DNA from: Fructobacillus pseudoficulneus | GTDB lineage: Bacteria > Bacillota > Bacilli > Lactobacillales > Lactobacillaceae | Assembly (NCBI RefSeq): GCF_900108455.1 | Contig: NZ_FNWS01000002.1 | Location: forward strand, 62,001 to 126,000 | DNA length: 64,000 bases | Direction of reading: 5' to 3' | Shown here: positions 35,029 through 43,953 of the stretch, one piece after another | How positions within the stretch are numbered: the stretch's first letter is position 1 | Layout: each line of letters starts with the position of its first letter | Position numbers and translations under genes: made by a program | Notes under the pieces: generated by a model | What the model was told of the DNA's origin: nothing | Database searches by the model: none | Seen by the model: only the letters and a program-made list of their open reading frames with translations

Positions 35029-35064
35029 TAAAAAAGCCCAATTGACCAATTGGTCAATTGAACT
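35029..35064 (-). terminator. Terminator of the giant surface-protein gene
   Basis: Contains a 22-base perfect palindrome (35039-35060) flanked by AG/CT; on the minus strand it is followed by TTTTTT. Confidence 0.75.
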
Positions 35065-35142
35065 CTTTAGCCTAAAGTGTCTGATAGTAAAAACACTAAT
35101 TGGCAGTTGCATTCAAAAACTTTTTACCTAGTTACAATTCGT

Positions 35143-38100
35143 TTACTGGAACTTCTTTTGCAATTTTTGATATAGCTTCTGGCCAAAAACGACCACCACT
35201 AACCATGAAAGCAAGAGAACTGTCATTAACCGCCACCATGCGCCGCGAATGGCATGATCAGTTCCTGGCAGTTGTTGTTTTACCGACGAGTCTGTCTGCA
35301 AAGCAACCGCCTGGTCAACTTGACTAACCACAGCTTTCGGCTGGCCATTGTACGTTTCTGGCAAGACAATTTTTGTAACTGTTACATCGTTTTGATCTTC
35401 AACACTTGCATCAGTCTTTTGTGACCTTGGCACCTTAACTTCATCAAAATCCAAGTCCTTTAATTTTGTAGAGTCGCTAATCAGCGACTTCGCTGCTGGT
35501 TCGACTACCACTTTTCCTGCTACAGCCGTAGTATCATCTGCTGGTTCAGCAATCCGAAAAAGATCCGGGTCAGCTACTGCTTCAATCGCTGTCACCACCT
35601 GATTGGCCGCTGCTAAGGCCCCTAAATTCATCGTACTTTGGTCGATTTGATTGTAGCTTTGCTGAACAGCTTGGTTAACCGCTACTCTTTGCAAGATTAG
35701 GGAGCTCACATCAGCACCATCAATTCGATCAAAGTGAGTATGCTTGGCAAAGCTGGCTAAGCGCACTTGACTTTTGGCTGCCTGCTTATCATCGGCAGAG
35801 GGTGTTCTGAAAATCCACAAAGCCTTTGGTAATGTCACCGCCCCAATCTTAGCCTTGTAGTAAGCCACAACTTGTTGCAGGTCATGACGGTTTGGCGTTA
35901 CAGCAGCCATCACTAAGCCTTCATTAAGAATCTTTTGCAGCTCTGCTTCCTGCTGGACTAGTTCAGTCATATCAACACCGGCAACCGCTTGGAAGGCCTG
36001 CTTTCTTTGATCAGCCGCCGTCTGAATTTCTGCTTGACCGGCTGCTATCTCAGCTGCTGTCGCTGGTTGGTAATCGGCTTGAACCACTGGATTAGGTACT
36101 TGCAAAATAGCTGCTATACCAGCTGCCAGCGCCAGGCGCAGGTCACCAACTGTCCGAGCTTTGGCAAGGTTATCAAAAGCTGTTTGACCTGCCTGATTCA
36201 GGGATTGAACCTGTTTTGCCAGGCTGGCATCATCAACATGGTCAATCTGATTAAACGCTTGTTCTCGAGTCGTTAAGGCATTTTCAATCTGCTGCTTTGC
36301 TAACCAGTGACCTTTTTCATCTGCTGGTTGGAAATCTGCTAAGATTGCCGGCGATGAAACTAACTGAATGGCCTGAACAGCCGACAGGAATGCCGCGTTC
36401 AATTCGCCTTGGTTTTGACTCGCTTGAATACCGCCTTGCCCGGCTGCTAGGGCCTGGTCAAGCGCTTGGTTTTGTTCCTTCAAACTCTGTCCATCAACAT
36501 GGCTAATGGCCGCAAAGTCTCGTTTTTGCTGTGCAGCAAGTTGGGTCAAAGACTGAATGGCCTGGTCCTTGTCGGCTTCGCTAACTGGTTGATAATTCGC
36601 TAGCAAAGTCGGATTGCTCACCACGGCAACTTTATCCATGACAGCTAGGACCAATTGATTCAGTTCACCCTTAACCTGGATTCCGGCAAGGTCTTGTTGA
36701 GCTTGTCGTTCAATGGCATTCAGTTGATCAATTTGCTTCTGTAAACTACTAGGATCAACATGATTAATCGTCCGGAACGCTTCTTTTTGCCGGTCAACAA
36801 TCAAGGCAATCGCCTTGGCGGCCTTTTCGCGGTCCGCTCCGCTGACTGGTTGGAACGGTTCTTGCACAACCGGTGCAGCAACTTCATTGACCACCGTCAA
36901 CCCATTTTGGTAGGCGTCTTTTAATTCTTGATTGGTCTTTGCCAAAGCAACCGAGGCAATGGCAATTTGCAAGGCTTGGTCTAATTGTTGGTTTTGCTGG
37001 GCCAAGCTGCTTGGGTCAACCCCAATCAAATTTGCAAAGCTTAAACGTTTCTTTTCGACCGCTACTTGCAACAACCGCTGCGCATCAGCTACATCGCTTG
37101 GGTTGGGCTGTTGATAGTCAATTGCCTTTACCGGCTCGGCCACCTGTTGCATCTGCTCTAAAATCTTCTTCAAAGCAGCTGCCAATTCACCCTTATTTTG
37201 TGATATTAGCAGTGCTTGTTGCCCATTGGTCTTGATTTGCAGCAAGAGAGCTAATTGCTGGGCCAGGCTATTCTTATCGACATGGTCAATTGCCCGAAAA
37301 TCAGTGACTTTGCCTTTGTACAAATCGTCAATAATTCCCTCTGTTTGATCTTTTTCTGCCTGGCTAATGGGCTGAAAGTCTTCTTGAATTACTGGGTCAG
37401 CAACACTATCAATCTGTGCGATGCCATCATCCATTGCTTTTTTCAGCTCACCCTGATTTTTTGCTTGCTTCACTTGTTCTTTAGCCTGACTAATGGCGAT
37501 TTCCACCGCAGCTTCTTGCTGCTTTAAGCTAGCCGCATCAGCATGGTTAACGGCATGAATTGCATCCTTTTTGTATTGACCAATTCTGTCAACCATTCCT
37601 AAGGCCATTTCGCGATCATCATTTGTAACCGGCTGGTAGTCAAATTCAAGAATCGGATCACTAACTTGGTCAAGTGCTACTAATCCTTGTTGCAAAGCAG
37701 CATTAAATTGGCTGATGAGCTTTGTTTGGCGAACCTGGAACTGGCTGTTCTTCAGCAGTCGGTCAACCACCGCCACCTGCTCTTTCAAGCTAGTTGCATC
37801 CACATGGACAATCGCCGCAAAATGCTGCTTTTTCTTTTCTGCCGCCCCACGCAAAATCTGGTCAGACTGCTCGAAATCAGCTGCCGTCGTGGACTGGAAG
37901 TCACGTAGCACGGTTGGCTCGGTCACTGCCTCAATAGCCGTCATGCCGTGGTCGAGTGCTTCTGTTAAGTCAGCCTGAATAACGTTTTGGTTAACTGCTC
38001 GTTGAGCTGCCGTTAAGGCCTGATCAACAATCAATTGCTGGCGAACCAAGCTAATCGGATCGACATGGCTGATATCAGCAAATGCCGCCTTCTTTGCGCT

Positions 38101-40320
38101 CGCCTGCTGCGCCAATTTTTGGTTAGCAATCAACTTATCCTGTGCCGTCACCAGTTGGTAGGCTCTTTCTAATTTTGGCTCGGTAATGCTCGTTAATTGA
38201 TTCAAGCTTCCTTTCATGGCCAAAACAACCTGTCCCTTAGTCTTTGACTGGTCAATTGCTTGGTGAGCCTTGTCCACCACTGCTTGAATGCTTGCCAATT
38301 GCTGCGACAAACTGGCGCCATCAACATGAGCAATCTTGTTAAAGCGATTTTCTTTTAGCGCTGCAGCCGCTTCGATAATTTTCTTAGCCTGGGCAATTTC
38401 GGCCGTGCTTGGCGCTTGCAACTCTTCTCTGATACTTGGCTCATCAACTTGATTAATGGCCGCTAAACCTGTTGCGACAGCATCATCCAAGTTTTGATAA
38501 GTATCAGCTTGGCTAACTGCGTTAATCGCCTTGGCCACTGCTTGATCCACTAACTGACTTTGCTTTGATAGGCTCTCAGGATCAACACCGATAATCTGTT
38601 GAAAATCCGTTTGGCGGTCAAGACCGGCCCGACGTAATTCCGCCTGGGCTTGGTCTTTACTGGTTTGACTAGCCATCTGATAGTCTCGCTGCAAGTCAGG
38701 TAAGGCCACGGCATAGACAGCTGCTTGTCCCTGATTGATTGCTTCTCGCAAATCTTTTTTGATTTGTGCCTCGCGAATGGCTAATTTGGCCTGGCTGACT
38801 GCTTGTTCAACCAGGGCCGTTTGAATTGCCAGGCTATTTTCGTCGGCATGCTGCGTTTGATTCAACAGCTCTTGGCGGTCAGAACCAGCCTGGTCAATGA
38901 CTTTAGCTGCACTTTGCTTATCTTCTTCAGTGACAGCCCGATAATCTTTTTGCAAATCAGGATTGGCCAGACCGTCAATATTGGCCAGACCATCTTGCAA
39001 CTGGTGCAAAACCTCGCCCTGTGTTTTAGACCGATCAATGCCTTGATTTGCCTCTGAAAGCATTTGATCAACCACAGTCAGTTGTTGCTTGAGACTTGTT
39101 TGATCAACATGGTCTAAGTGGGTAAAGTCCTTTTTCTTGGCCTCCGCCTTGGTAGCGATTGCTTGCTTGGCGAGCGCCTTATCTTCAGTTGTTGCTGGTC
39201 GATAAGCGGCCTGCAGCACAGGATTCTTAACCCGGTTGATTTCTTGCAATCCTTCCGTCAACACCTTACTAAGTTCAGCACTTGTCTTAACTCGGCTGAC
39301 GGTCGCCTGATAACGCTTAACCAAACGATCAACTTCTTGCTGTCGCTTCACCAATGAATCCGCATCAACCAAGTCAATTTGGGCAAAACCAGCTTTCTTT
39401 TCATCGCCAGCCTGTTGCAAGGTCGCTAAGGCTTCATCCTTACTATTTTGACTTAAGAAGAGTTTTTGCAAGTCTTGAATACTCTGTTGTAAGGCCTTTT
39501 CTGCTTGCCCCGCATCAGTTGCTTGGCCAATCTGCTGCTTCCCATTATCAACAATCGTCACAATTCTTTTCTTTAACAGTAACTTCTGTTGTGGGCTGAG
39601 CTCAATGGCATCGTCAACTGCAACCGTCACTTCCAGGGCCTTTTGTTCTAATTGCTGATAACCATGGTCACGACTGGCATTTAAAATAGCGATTGCTAAG
39701 TCTCGACCTTGACCAGCCTCATTTTGTAGAAACAGCAGCCGAGTGCTCTGCTCTTTTTGCACCTGCTGAATGGCTGTCGAATCGTCAGCCAAATTCAGCT
39801 TCTGATTGGTTTCAACAACAATTTCATCAATCTTTTGCCCGTAAGAAGCGATATCACTATCCAATAATTTAGGCTGCAAACGCTGGATAATTTGCTTGAT
39901 GTAATCACCCTGGTTCTGAATAATTTGAAAGGCATCCGTCTTTGCTTGGTCGACATTTGAAGCGACGGACTGATTCTTTTGCAAAACCTTCAACTGAGTT
40001 GGTCGCAGTGGGATAACCTGACCGTCCGCTAGGGTCATTTCACCTTGATAGTAAACCGTGAAGGGACGATTATAGATGGCAAAGTCTTCTCGACTGGTCT
40101 TGTGACCAGCCGGGTCAACGGACCGAACTAGCCGAACGGACTTAACCGCTTGGCTTGGGTGTTGTCCCTGACCGTCCAGCAAAACGCTGTGGTCAAAGTA
40201 ATCAATGACACGATCAAAACGGTCAAGCTGATCATAAAAGTTTTCACCATCAGCAAGGACCACCATCCGATGATCTAAATCACGACCTGCCAGAACATGG
40301 TCTTGGCCCAAGGCCTCCAC
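35143..40320 (-). CDS. C-terminal fragment of the surface protein: 87-residue repeats and wall anchor
   Basis: An open frame of 1725 codons directly after the TAG stop. Residues 1-310 continue the extracellular region (with FDHSVLLDG and coiled-coil-rich sequence), 312-1616 hold fifteen helical repeats of 87 residues, then a linker, and the C-terminus has a sortase-like anchor LPGTD, a hydrophobic helix (MTVLLLSWLVVVVFG) and a basic tail (KLYQKLQKKFQ). The repeats resemble in style the helical-bundle repeats of Ebh-type giant surface proteins, but I cannot name the family. GTG start is only a bookkeeping choice; no SD precedes it, so independent translation is unlikely. Confidence 0.75.
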   Translation of the reverse strand: MEALGQDHVLAGRDLDHRMVVLADGENFYDQLDRFDRVIDYFDHSVLLDGQGQHPSQAVKSVRLVRSVDPAGHKTSREDFAIYNRPFTVYYQGEMTLADGQVIPLRPTQLKVLQKNQSVASNVDQAKTDAFQIIQNQGDYIKQIIQRLQPKLLDSDIASYGQKIDEIVVETNQKLNLADDSTAIQQVQKEQSTRLLFLQNEAGQGRDLAIAILNASRDHGYQQLEQKALEVTVAVDDAIELSPQQKLLLKKRIVTIVDNGKQQIGQATDAGQAEKALQQSIQDLQKLFLSQNSKDEALATLQQAGDEKKAGFAQIDLVDADSLVKRQQEVDRLVKRYQATVSRVKTSAELSKVLTEGLQEINRVKNPVLQAAYRPATTEDKALAKQAIATKAEAKKKDFTHLDHVDQTSLKQQLTVVDQMLSEANQGIDRSKTQGEVLHQLQDGLANIDGLANPDLQKDYRAVTEEDKQSAAKVIDQAGSDRQELLNQTQHADENSLAIQTALVEQAVSQAKLAIREAQIKKDLREAINQGQAAVYAVALPDLQRDYQMASQTSKDQAQAELRRAGLDRQTDFQQIIGVDPESLSKQSQLVDQAVAKAINAVSQADTYQNLDDAVATGLAAINQVDEPSIREELQAPSTAEIAQAKKIIEAAAALKENRFNKIAHVDGASLSQQLASIQAVVDKAHQAIDQSKTKGQVVLAMKGSLNQLTSITEPKLERAYQLVTAQDKLIANQKLAQQASAKKAAFADISHVDPISLVRQQLIVDQALTAAQRAVNQNVIQADLTEALDHGMTAIEAVTEPTVLRDFQSTTAADFEQSDQILRGAAEKKKQHFAAIVHVDATSLKEQVAVVDRLLKNSQFQVRQTKLISQFNAALQQGLVALDQVSDPILEFDYQPVTNDDREMALGMVDRIGQYKKDAIHAVNHADAASLKQQEAAVEIAISQAKEQVKQAKNQGELKKAMDDGIAQIDSVADPVIQEDFQPISQAEKDQTEGIIDDLYKGKVTDFRAIDHVDKNSLAQQLALLLQIKTNGQQALLISQNKGELAAALKKILEQMQQVAEPVKAIDYQQPNPSDVADAQRLLQVAVEKKRLSFANLIGVDPSSLAQQNQQLDQALQIAIASVALAKTNQELKDAYQNGLTVVNEVAAPVVQEPFQPVSGADREKAAKAIALIVDRQKEAFRTINHVDPSSLQKQIDQLNAIERQAQQDLAGIQVKGELNQLVLAVMDKVAVVSNPTLLANYQPVSEADKDQAIQSLTQLAAQQKRDFAAISHVDGQSLKEQNQALDQALAAGQGGIQASQNQGELNAAFLSAVQAIQLVSSPAILADFQPADEKGHWLAKQQIENALTTREQAFNQIDHVDDASLAKQVQSLNQAGQTAFDNLAKARTVGDLRLALAAGIAAILQVPNPVVQADYQPATAAEIAAGQAEIQTAADQRKQAFQAVAGVDMTELVQQEAELQKILNEGLVMAAVTPNRHDLQQVVAYYKAKIGAVTLPKALWIFRTPSADDKQAAKSQVRLASFAKHTHFDRIDGADVSSLILQRVAVNQAVQQSYNQIDQSTMNLGALAAANQVVTAIEAVADPDLFRIAEPADDTTAVAGKVVVEPAAKSLISDSTKLKDLDFDEVKVPRSQKTDASVEDQNDVTVTKIVLPETYNGQPKAVVSQVDQAVALQTDSSVKQQLPGTDHAIRGAWWRLMTVLLLSWLVVVVFGQKLYQKLQKKFQ
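35473..39387 (-). repeat. Fifteen 87-residue helical repeats without indels
   Basis: Each unit begins F-x-x-I-x-H-V-D-x-x-S-L, is Ala/Gln/Lys/Asp-rich and ends with a conserved P-V-x-x-x-Y/F-Q-P segment near residue 60. Spacing between the F residues is 87 at every copy I counted, so the 15 units cover exactly 3915 bases. Identity between copies is moderate and the DNA has diverged, so slippage is not ongoing. Confidence 0.85.
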
Positions 40321-40582
40321 CTACTCCTCTGAGTGGCCGGCGACCGGCTTGGTATTCAGCACTTTCTGCTGGTCAAACAGCGAAATATAGGCGCGCCAAG
40401 TGTTCACCCTTGATAAAGCAAGCGGATGCTCGTGCTGACTTCCCCGCCGCAGAGCAATGTCTTCCCCTAAGTCACCTTCTTTGCCATAGTCATGGCTAAA
40501 GCGCGATAGCATATTGTCAGCATCCATCGTGTTCAATGACAAGAAGGCGTGCCCATTGGCTGTGGTGGTAAATGGTACTTAG
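40321..40582 (-). pseudogene. Middle fragment of the surface protein, between frameshift and stop
   Basis: In this frame the text runs TTTANGHAFLSLNTMDADNML and onward (given here in part) to GHSEE and TAG. It joins the N-terminal and repeat fragments and has no start of its own with SD support. Confidence 0.65.
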
Positions 40583-42191
40583 TCAACACCTTATAAGGAC
40601 TATCATCCGCATAGTCGACCATGTCCTTGACCAAGGTCGCATGCTGACCATCTTGGTTATACAACTCCTTCATTTCGGCACTGGAGAGGTTACCAGGATA
40701 GCGGTTCAAATCAAAGTTCAAATAGCCATAGGCCCCACCCTGAATATTTCCAGCCCAGGAGAGGCTTTCCATAAAGAACTTCGTCAACAAAATTTTAGCC
40801 TGCAAAATGGCACTGTTATAGTGCGACAAATCATCACCACGAACCAAAAGATAGGCGCCATAGGGATCTTCCGCCAAGTTCACCTTCGTTGCTTGTGGAT
40901 AAAGCGTAATCGGATAAAACGGGCTATCAGAATTTCTCGCCGTTAAATTCGTGCCATATTTCTGGTTGAGCTGCTCAATCGTCTTCCCTAAGACCAAATC
41001 CACCACGCCACCGATATTACCGGAAACTGGCACACCCAGCCCCTTCGACAACAAGTTTCCCAAACCTGGAATTTGATTAATCAAACGATCCAAACCCAAA
41101 CCAATGGTCGCATTAAAATTCATTTCGGCAGCAAAGCGGCTATTATCAAGGTTCAAGGTCTGAATAAATTGATTTGGGTCAACTCCCTTTGGTACAGCTA
41201 CCCGCAAATAAATCCCATACTGTCCCTGTTGGTAGTTAGCCGACATCTTATCCTCAATCATCCCGATACTAATAATATTCGCCACGGAATCGATTGTTGA
41301 CCGCAACATCTTAAAGTAATAAAGCGGGTTTAAAGCGGAATCATTAGACGAATAAATATTAGCCGTAAAGGGAACACCACCACCAAGGCTCAGTGTGTTT
41401 TGACTTTGATAGTAATGGGTCTCTGACCCCTTGTCATCGGTAACAACCAACGACTTAACCTTGTCAGCCACCTTTTTACTAAAGGCATTATCAACAACTA
41501 AACGCATTTCCGAAACATTGGAATAATCATTTTTAGTACCGGCAATCCCGAATAAACGTTTATCTGGTTCACCAAAAATCATCTGTCCAGGTTGGGCAAT
41601 ATAGCGTTTGTCACTCGTCAAAGTCGCATCGCCCTTTGGGCTTAAATTAGCATCATGGCTACCTAACTGGTTCACTAATCGTTCATAAGACAAGGCAGTC
41701 TGATCATAAAGAGAATTCAATGGCAGGTTGGTCGTAGTCGCTTCATTGCCTTGCTTGGCCGCAGTTCCTGCATCCGTACCCTTGGCAACCGATTGCTTAC
41801 TATCAGTTTCTGCCTGCTGGTCATGCTCACCAGCACTTGCGATCGGCTGGCCATTAGTTACTGAATGTTGGTCAGTAGACCGAGCCACCCGACTATTATT
41901 TGGTGATTCCACCCCCTGCTGGACCGTCTCAATACTAGTTTGGGTTGCGACAGCTTCAATCTGTCCCTGCCCTGTTTTTTCTGTCACACCGCCATCATTA
42001 GGCGGAACTTTTTCATGTCCATCTACTACTGGTCCGACCTCGGTCGATTGAGTGACACGGTCTGCCTGTGCGACATATGACCGCTGATGATCAATGACCG
42101 CTAAGCCACTAGAAACGAAAAAGGTCGTTGCCAGCAGCCAAGTTCTTCTTGGTTGGTAAACCTTATACTTTTTCATACAATTGTTACTCAT
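40533..42191 (-). CDS. N-terminal fragment of the surface protein with signal peptide
   Basis: A 552-codon frame from ATG 42191. Residues 5-35 hold a KxYKxGKxW-like export signal (KYKVYQPRRTW then a hydrophobic helix TFFVSSGLAVI and a DHQRSYVAQAD cleavage zone). After a Ser/Thr/Gln-rich low-complexity stalk (about 40-165) comes a domain of about 380 residues that I do not recognise (with SLYDQTALSYERLVNQLGS near 170 and FDLNRYPGNLSSAEMKELY near 500). The frame is terminated by a frameshift near 40560-40583 and ends at TGA 40533. AAAGGA lies 10 bases before the ATG. Such a protein would be secreted but not wall-anchored. Confidence 0.7.
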   Translation of the reverse strand: MSNNCMKKYKVYQPRRTWLLATTFFVSSGLAVIDHQRSYVAQADRVTQSTEVGPVVDGHEKVPPNDGGVTEKTGQGQIEAVATQTSIETVQQGVESPNNSRVARSTDQHSVTNGQPIASAGEHDQQAETDSKQSVAKGTDAGTAAKQGNEATTTNLPLNSLYDQTALSYERLVNQLGSHDANLSPKGDATLTSDKRYIAQPGQMIFGEPDKRLFGIAGTKNDYSNVSEMRLVVDNAFSKKVADKVKSLVVTDDKGSETHYYQSQNTLSLGGGVPFTANIYSSNDSALNPLYYFKMLRSTIDSVANIISIGMIEDKMSANYQQGQYGIYLRVAVPKGVDPNQFIQTLNLDNSRFAAEMNFNATIGLGLDRLINQIPGLGNLLSKGLGVPVSGNIGGVVDLVLGKTIEQLNQKYGTNLTARNSDSPFYPITLYPQATKVNLAEDPYGAYLLVRGDDLSHYNSAILQAKILLTKFFMESLSWAGNIQGGAYGYLNFDLNRYPGNLSSAEMKELYNQDGQHATLVKDMVDYADDSPYKVLTKYHLPPQPMGTPSCH

Positions 42192-42234
42192 TTCATTCAC
42201 ATTCCTTTACTTTTATTTCCTATGTTGCAAATTT

Positions 42235-42263
42235 AGTATAAATGATGTGGATGAAAAAGACAA
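42235..42263 (-). promoter_or_regulatory. Promoter of the surface-protein gene
   Basis: TTGTCT (42258-42263), 17-base spacer, TATACT (42235-42240) on the minus strand, about 45 bases before the start codon. Confidence 0.65.
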
Positions 42264-42271
42264 TTTTACAA

Positions 42272-42286
42272 AGAAAGCGTTTACTT
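42272..42286. promoter_or_regulatory. Candidate cre (CcpA) site upstream of the surface-protein promoter
   Basis: The minus strand reads AAGTAAACGCTTTCT, one mismatch from WTGNAANCGNWNNCW. It lies nine bases upstream of the -35 box. Confidence 0.4.
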
Positions 42287-42364
42287 TCTTACTTTTTAAA
42301 CAAAATATATCGAAGCGTATATCAACAGTCAATCATGTTAGAAAAGATAACTCGTTCTTTTTAC

Positions 42365-42398
42365 TTTTTATTAAAAAAATGAACTTTTTTAATAAAAA
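42365..42398. other. AT-only 14-bp stem-loop in an AT-rich leader
   Basis: TTTTTATTAAAAAA (42365-42378) and its complement (42385-42398), with a six-base loop. It lies in a very AT-rich stretch (42200-42440) unlike neighbouring genes. Confidence 0.55.
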
Positions 42399-42407
42399 TA
42401 AACAAAT

Positions 42408-42435
42408 AAAAAAGATTGCTTGCGCAATCTTTTTT
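42408..42435 (-). terminator. Terminator of the rRNA methyltransferase gene
   Basis: GATTGC / GCAATC stem with TTGC loop, flanked by six A and six T. Confidence 0.85.
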
Positions 42436-42463
42436 ACTGAAATTATATTCCGATTCGTGATAT

Positions 42464-43603
42464 TTAATCTTTTGGTAGTCGTTTAGCCCAGTACTGGAAA
42501 TAATCAACCCGCAATTGTCCGTTAAAGAGCTTCCGCTTCTTAGTGGCTTGCTGACCAAAGGCCTTTTCAAAGGACAAATCAGAGGTCAAAATGTACTTTG
42601 ACCAGTATGGTAACTGTTTATAAATTGCCCCCATTTGTGCGTACAAGCCTTCGGCTTCTTCAACCTCACCCAAACGCTGCCCGTATGGTGGGTTTGACAC
42701 CAAGACCCCCTGCTGACTAGTGGGTTGCCAGTCTCCGGCGGCCAAAGTTTCAAAGTGAACATCCTTGGATAAACCAGCGTGGCGGGCATTTTCCTTGGCG
42801 ATAGCAACCATTTGCGGGTCAATATCATAGCCGGTAATGTCTAACTCTGAGTCATAATCGGCCTTTTCCTCTGCTTCGTCACGAATTGCATCCGACAAGG
42901 CATGGTCGAACCAGTCCATCTGCTCGATGTCAAAGTCGCGGGTCAATCCAGGAGCCAAATTTCGTCCAATCAAGGCCGCTTCAATCGGAATCGTCCCAGA
43001 ACCACAAGTTGGATCAACAAAAGGTAGGTCCTTATTCCAATTGGTCAATAAAATCAAAGCCGCCGCAAAGTTTTCCTTCAAAGGCGCTGGCCCCTTTTGG
43101 ACCCGGTAACCGCGCTTAAAAAGCGATGGCCCAGTGGTATCCAAGGTCAACATGACTTCATCCTTGGCAATCATCACCTCTAATTGAGCAAAAAAACCAG
43201 TTTCTGGCAAGCGCGTCCTCACGTGAAAGGCCTCTTGCAAGCGCGAAACAATCGCTTTTTTCGTGATTGATTGGACATCTGGTACCGAATGCAGGGCCGA
43301 CTTTTGTGACCGACCCGCGACAGGAAATTCTGAATCATAGTTCAGGTAATCTTCCATTGGCAATGCCTTGATGCCCTCAAAAAGTTCATCAAAAGTCGTG
43401 GCATGGAACTGGCCAATCACAATTTTCACTCGATCAGCTGTCCGTAACCAGAGGTTTGCCCGTAAAATATCGGCTTGAGTCCCTTCAAAAAAGACCCGGT
43501 AGTTTTCTACCTGGGGTTCAAAACCCAGGTTTTTCAATTCTTGGCCCACTACGGATTCAAGTCCCGCAGCAACTGTTGCCATTAAACGATATTTCTTTTC
43601 CAT
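42464..43603 (-). CDS. THUMP-domain RNA methyltransferase (RlmL/YpsC family)
   Basis: A 379-residue SAM-dependent methyltransferase probably acting on 23S rRNA guanine N2. N-terminal THUMP domain (about 60-165), then the methyltransferase core with DPTCGSGTIPIEAALIGRN near residue 185-205 (SAM loop) and the NPPYG catalytic motif near 295. This fits the Bacillus YpsC/RlmL-N group that methylates G2445-like positions, which is inference by family. AAAGGAAAAAG precedes the ATG. Transcribed alone. Confidence 0.88.
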   Translation of the reverse strand: MEKKYRLMATVAAGLESVVGQELKNLGFEPQVENYRVFFEGTQADILRANLWLRTADRVKIVIGQFHATTFDELFEGIKALPMEDYLNYDSEFPVAGRSQKSALHSVPDVQSITKKAIVSRLQEAFHVRTRLPETGFFAQLEVMIAKDEVMLTLDTTGPSLFKRGYRVQKGPAPLKENFAAALILLTNWNKDLPFVDPTCGSGTIPIEAALIGRNLAPGLTRDFDIEQMDWFDHALSDAIRDEAEEKADYDSELDITGYDIDPQMVAIAKENARHAGLSKDVHFETLAAGDWQPTSQQGVLVSNPPYGQRLGEVEEAEGLYAQMGAIYKQLPYWSKYILTSDLSFEKAFGQQATKKRKLFNGQLRVDYFQYWAKRLPKD

Positions 43604-43613
43604 CTTTTTCCTT

Positions 43614-43619
43614 TATAAT
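43614..43619 (+). promoter_or_regulatory. -10 box directly before a small gene (possible leaderless start)
   Basis: A perfect TATAAT with only nine bases to the ATG at 43629. There is no Shine-Dalgarno sequence in between, so the mRNA may begin at or just before the start codon. Confidence 0.45.
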
Positions 43620-43628
43620 AAAAACACT

Positions 43629-43925
43629 ATGAAACTAAGAGATTTTTTCGCCTTAACCGAATACATGCCCGGCCAGACCTTACTCTACGGGCAAATTGGC
43701 ACTGACCGTACCCAAATTGTACCACTGAGCCAACTGACTTTTCTAACAGGGCAAGACGAAATTGCCCTGGTTGCCGGCAACCGGCCCCTAACCTTGGACC
43801 AGGTGCAAACCAGAACCAGTCAGGTCAGCCCCAATGCCATCCTCTTTTGCCAAGTCAGCCAAGAGCCAGCGAAAGCCTTACTCGGCTTTCACCAAGATGA
43901 CCAGGGACGGCTTGTCTTACAATAA
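43629..43925 (+). CDS. Small uncharacterised protein
   Basis: A 98-residue protein that I do not recognise. It is soluble, with no signal or membrane segment, and reads MKLRDFFALTEYMPGQTLLYGQ at the start, then a QIVPLSQLTFL patch near residue 30 and a short Q/L tail. It lies between divergent rlmL-type and convergent dnaD genes. The start has no SD and is just after a -10 box. Its codon use is like its neighbours, supporting a real gene. Confidence 0.55.
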   Translation: MKLRDFFALTEYMPGQTLLYGQIGTDRTQIVPLSQLTFLTGQDEIALVAGNRPLTLDQVQTRTSQVSPNAILFCQVSQEPAKALLGFHQDDQGRLVLQ

Positions 43926-43953
43926 GCCAAAGTCGGCTGAATCAATCGAGCCA

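Larger units (their letters stand above)
35143..42191 (-). pseudogene. Giant cell-surface repeat protein gene, interrupted by one frameshift and one stop
   Basis: The three consecutive reading segments read as one gene of about 2350 codons. Segment 1 (42191 to 40533) carries a signal peptide; segment 2 (about 40583 to 40321) continues it in another frame; segment 3 (40320 to 35143) is in the same frame as segment 2 but after TAG at 40321-40323. The frameshift lies between about 40560 and 40583: upstream the protein reads DDSPYKVLTK; in the other frame it reads VPFTTTANGHAFLSL. One lost G near AAG-GTACC restores the join. The stop could come from CAG to TAG, since the next codons (GTG GAG GCC) read on. 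Either this strain has lost the protein, or these are assembly errors. Confidence 0.8.

Noticed and set aside
35039-35060. 22-base perfect palindrome considered as an operator
   Set aside because: It is directly followed on the minus strand by a T run and lies at the end of the surface-protein gene, so a terminator explains it better.
35473-39387. Repeat array considered as a CRISPR or DNA satellite
   Set aside because: The period is in protein (87 codons), the DNA copies have diverged, and an open frame runs through all of it.
40321-40542. 73-codon frame considered as an independent gene
   Set aside because: It has no start with ribosome site, and its sequence continues the flanking fragments; it is the middle of the broken surface-protein gene.
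40560-40583. Programmed frameshift as the cause of the break in the surface-protein gene
   Set aside because: No slippery heptamer or downstream stem is visible, and an in-frame stop follows 250 bases later, so mutation or sequence error is simpler.
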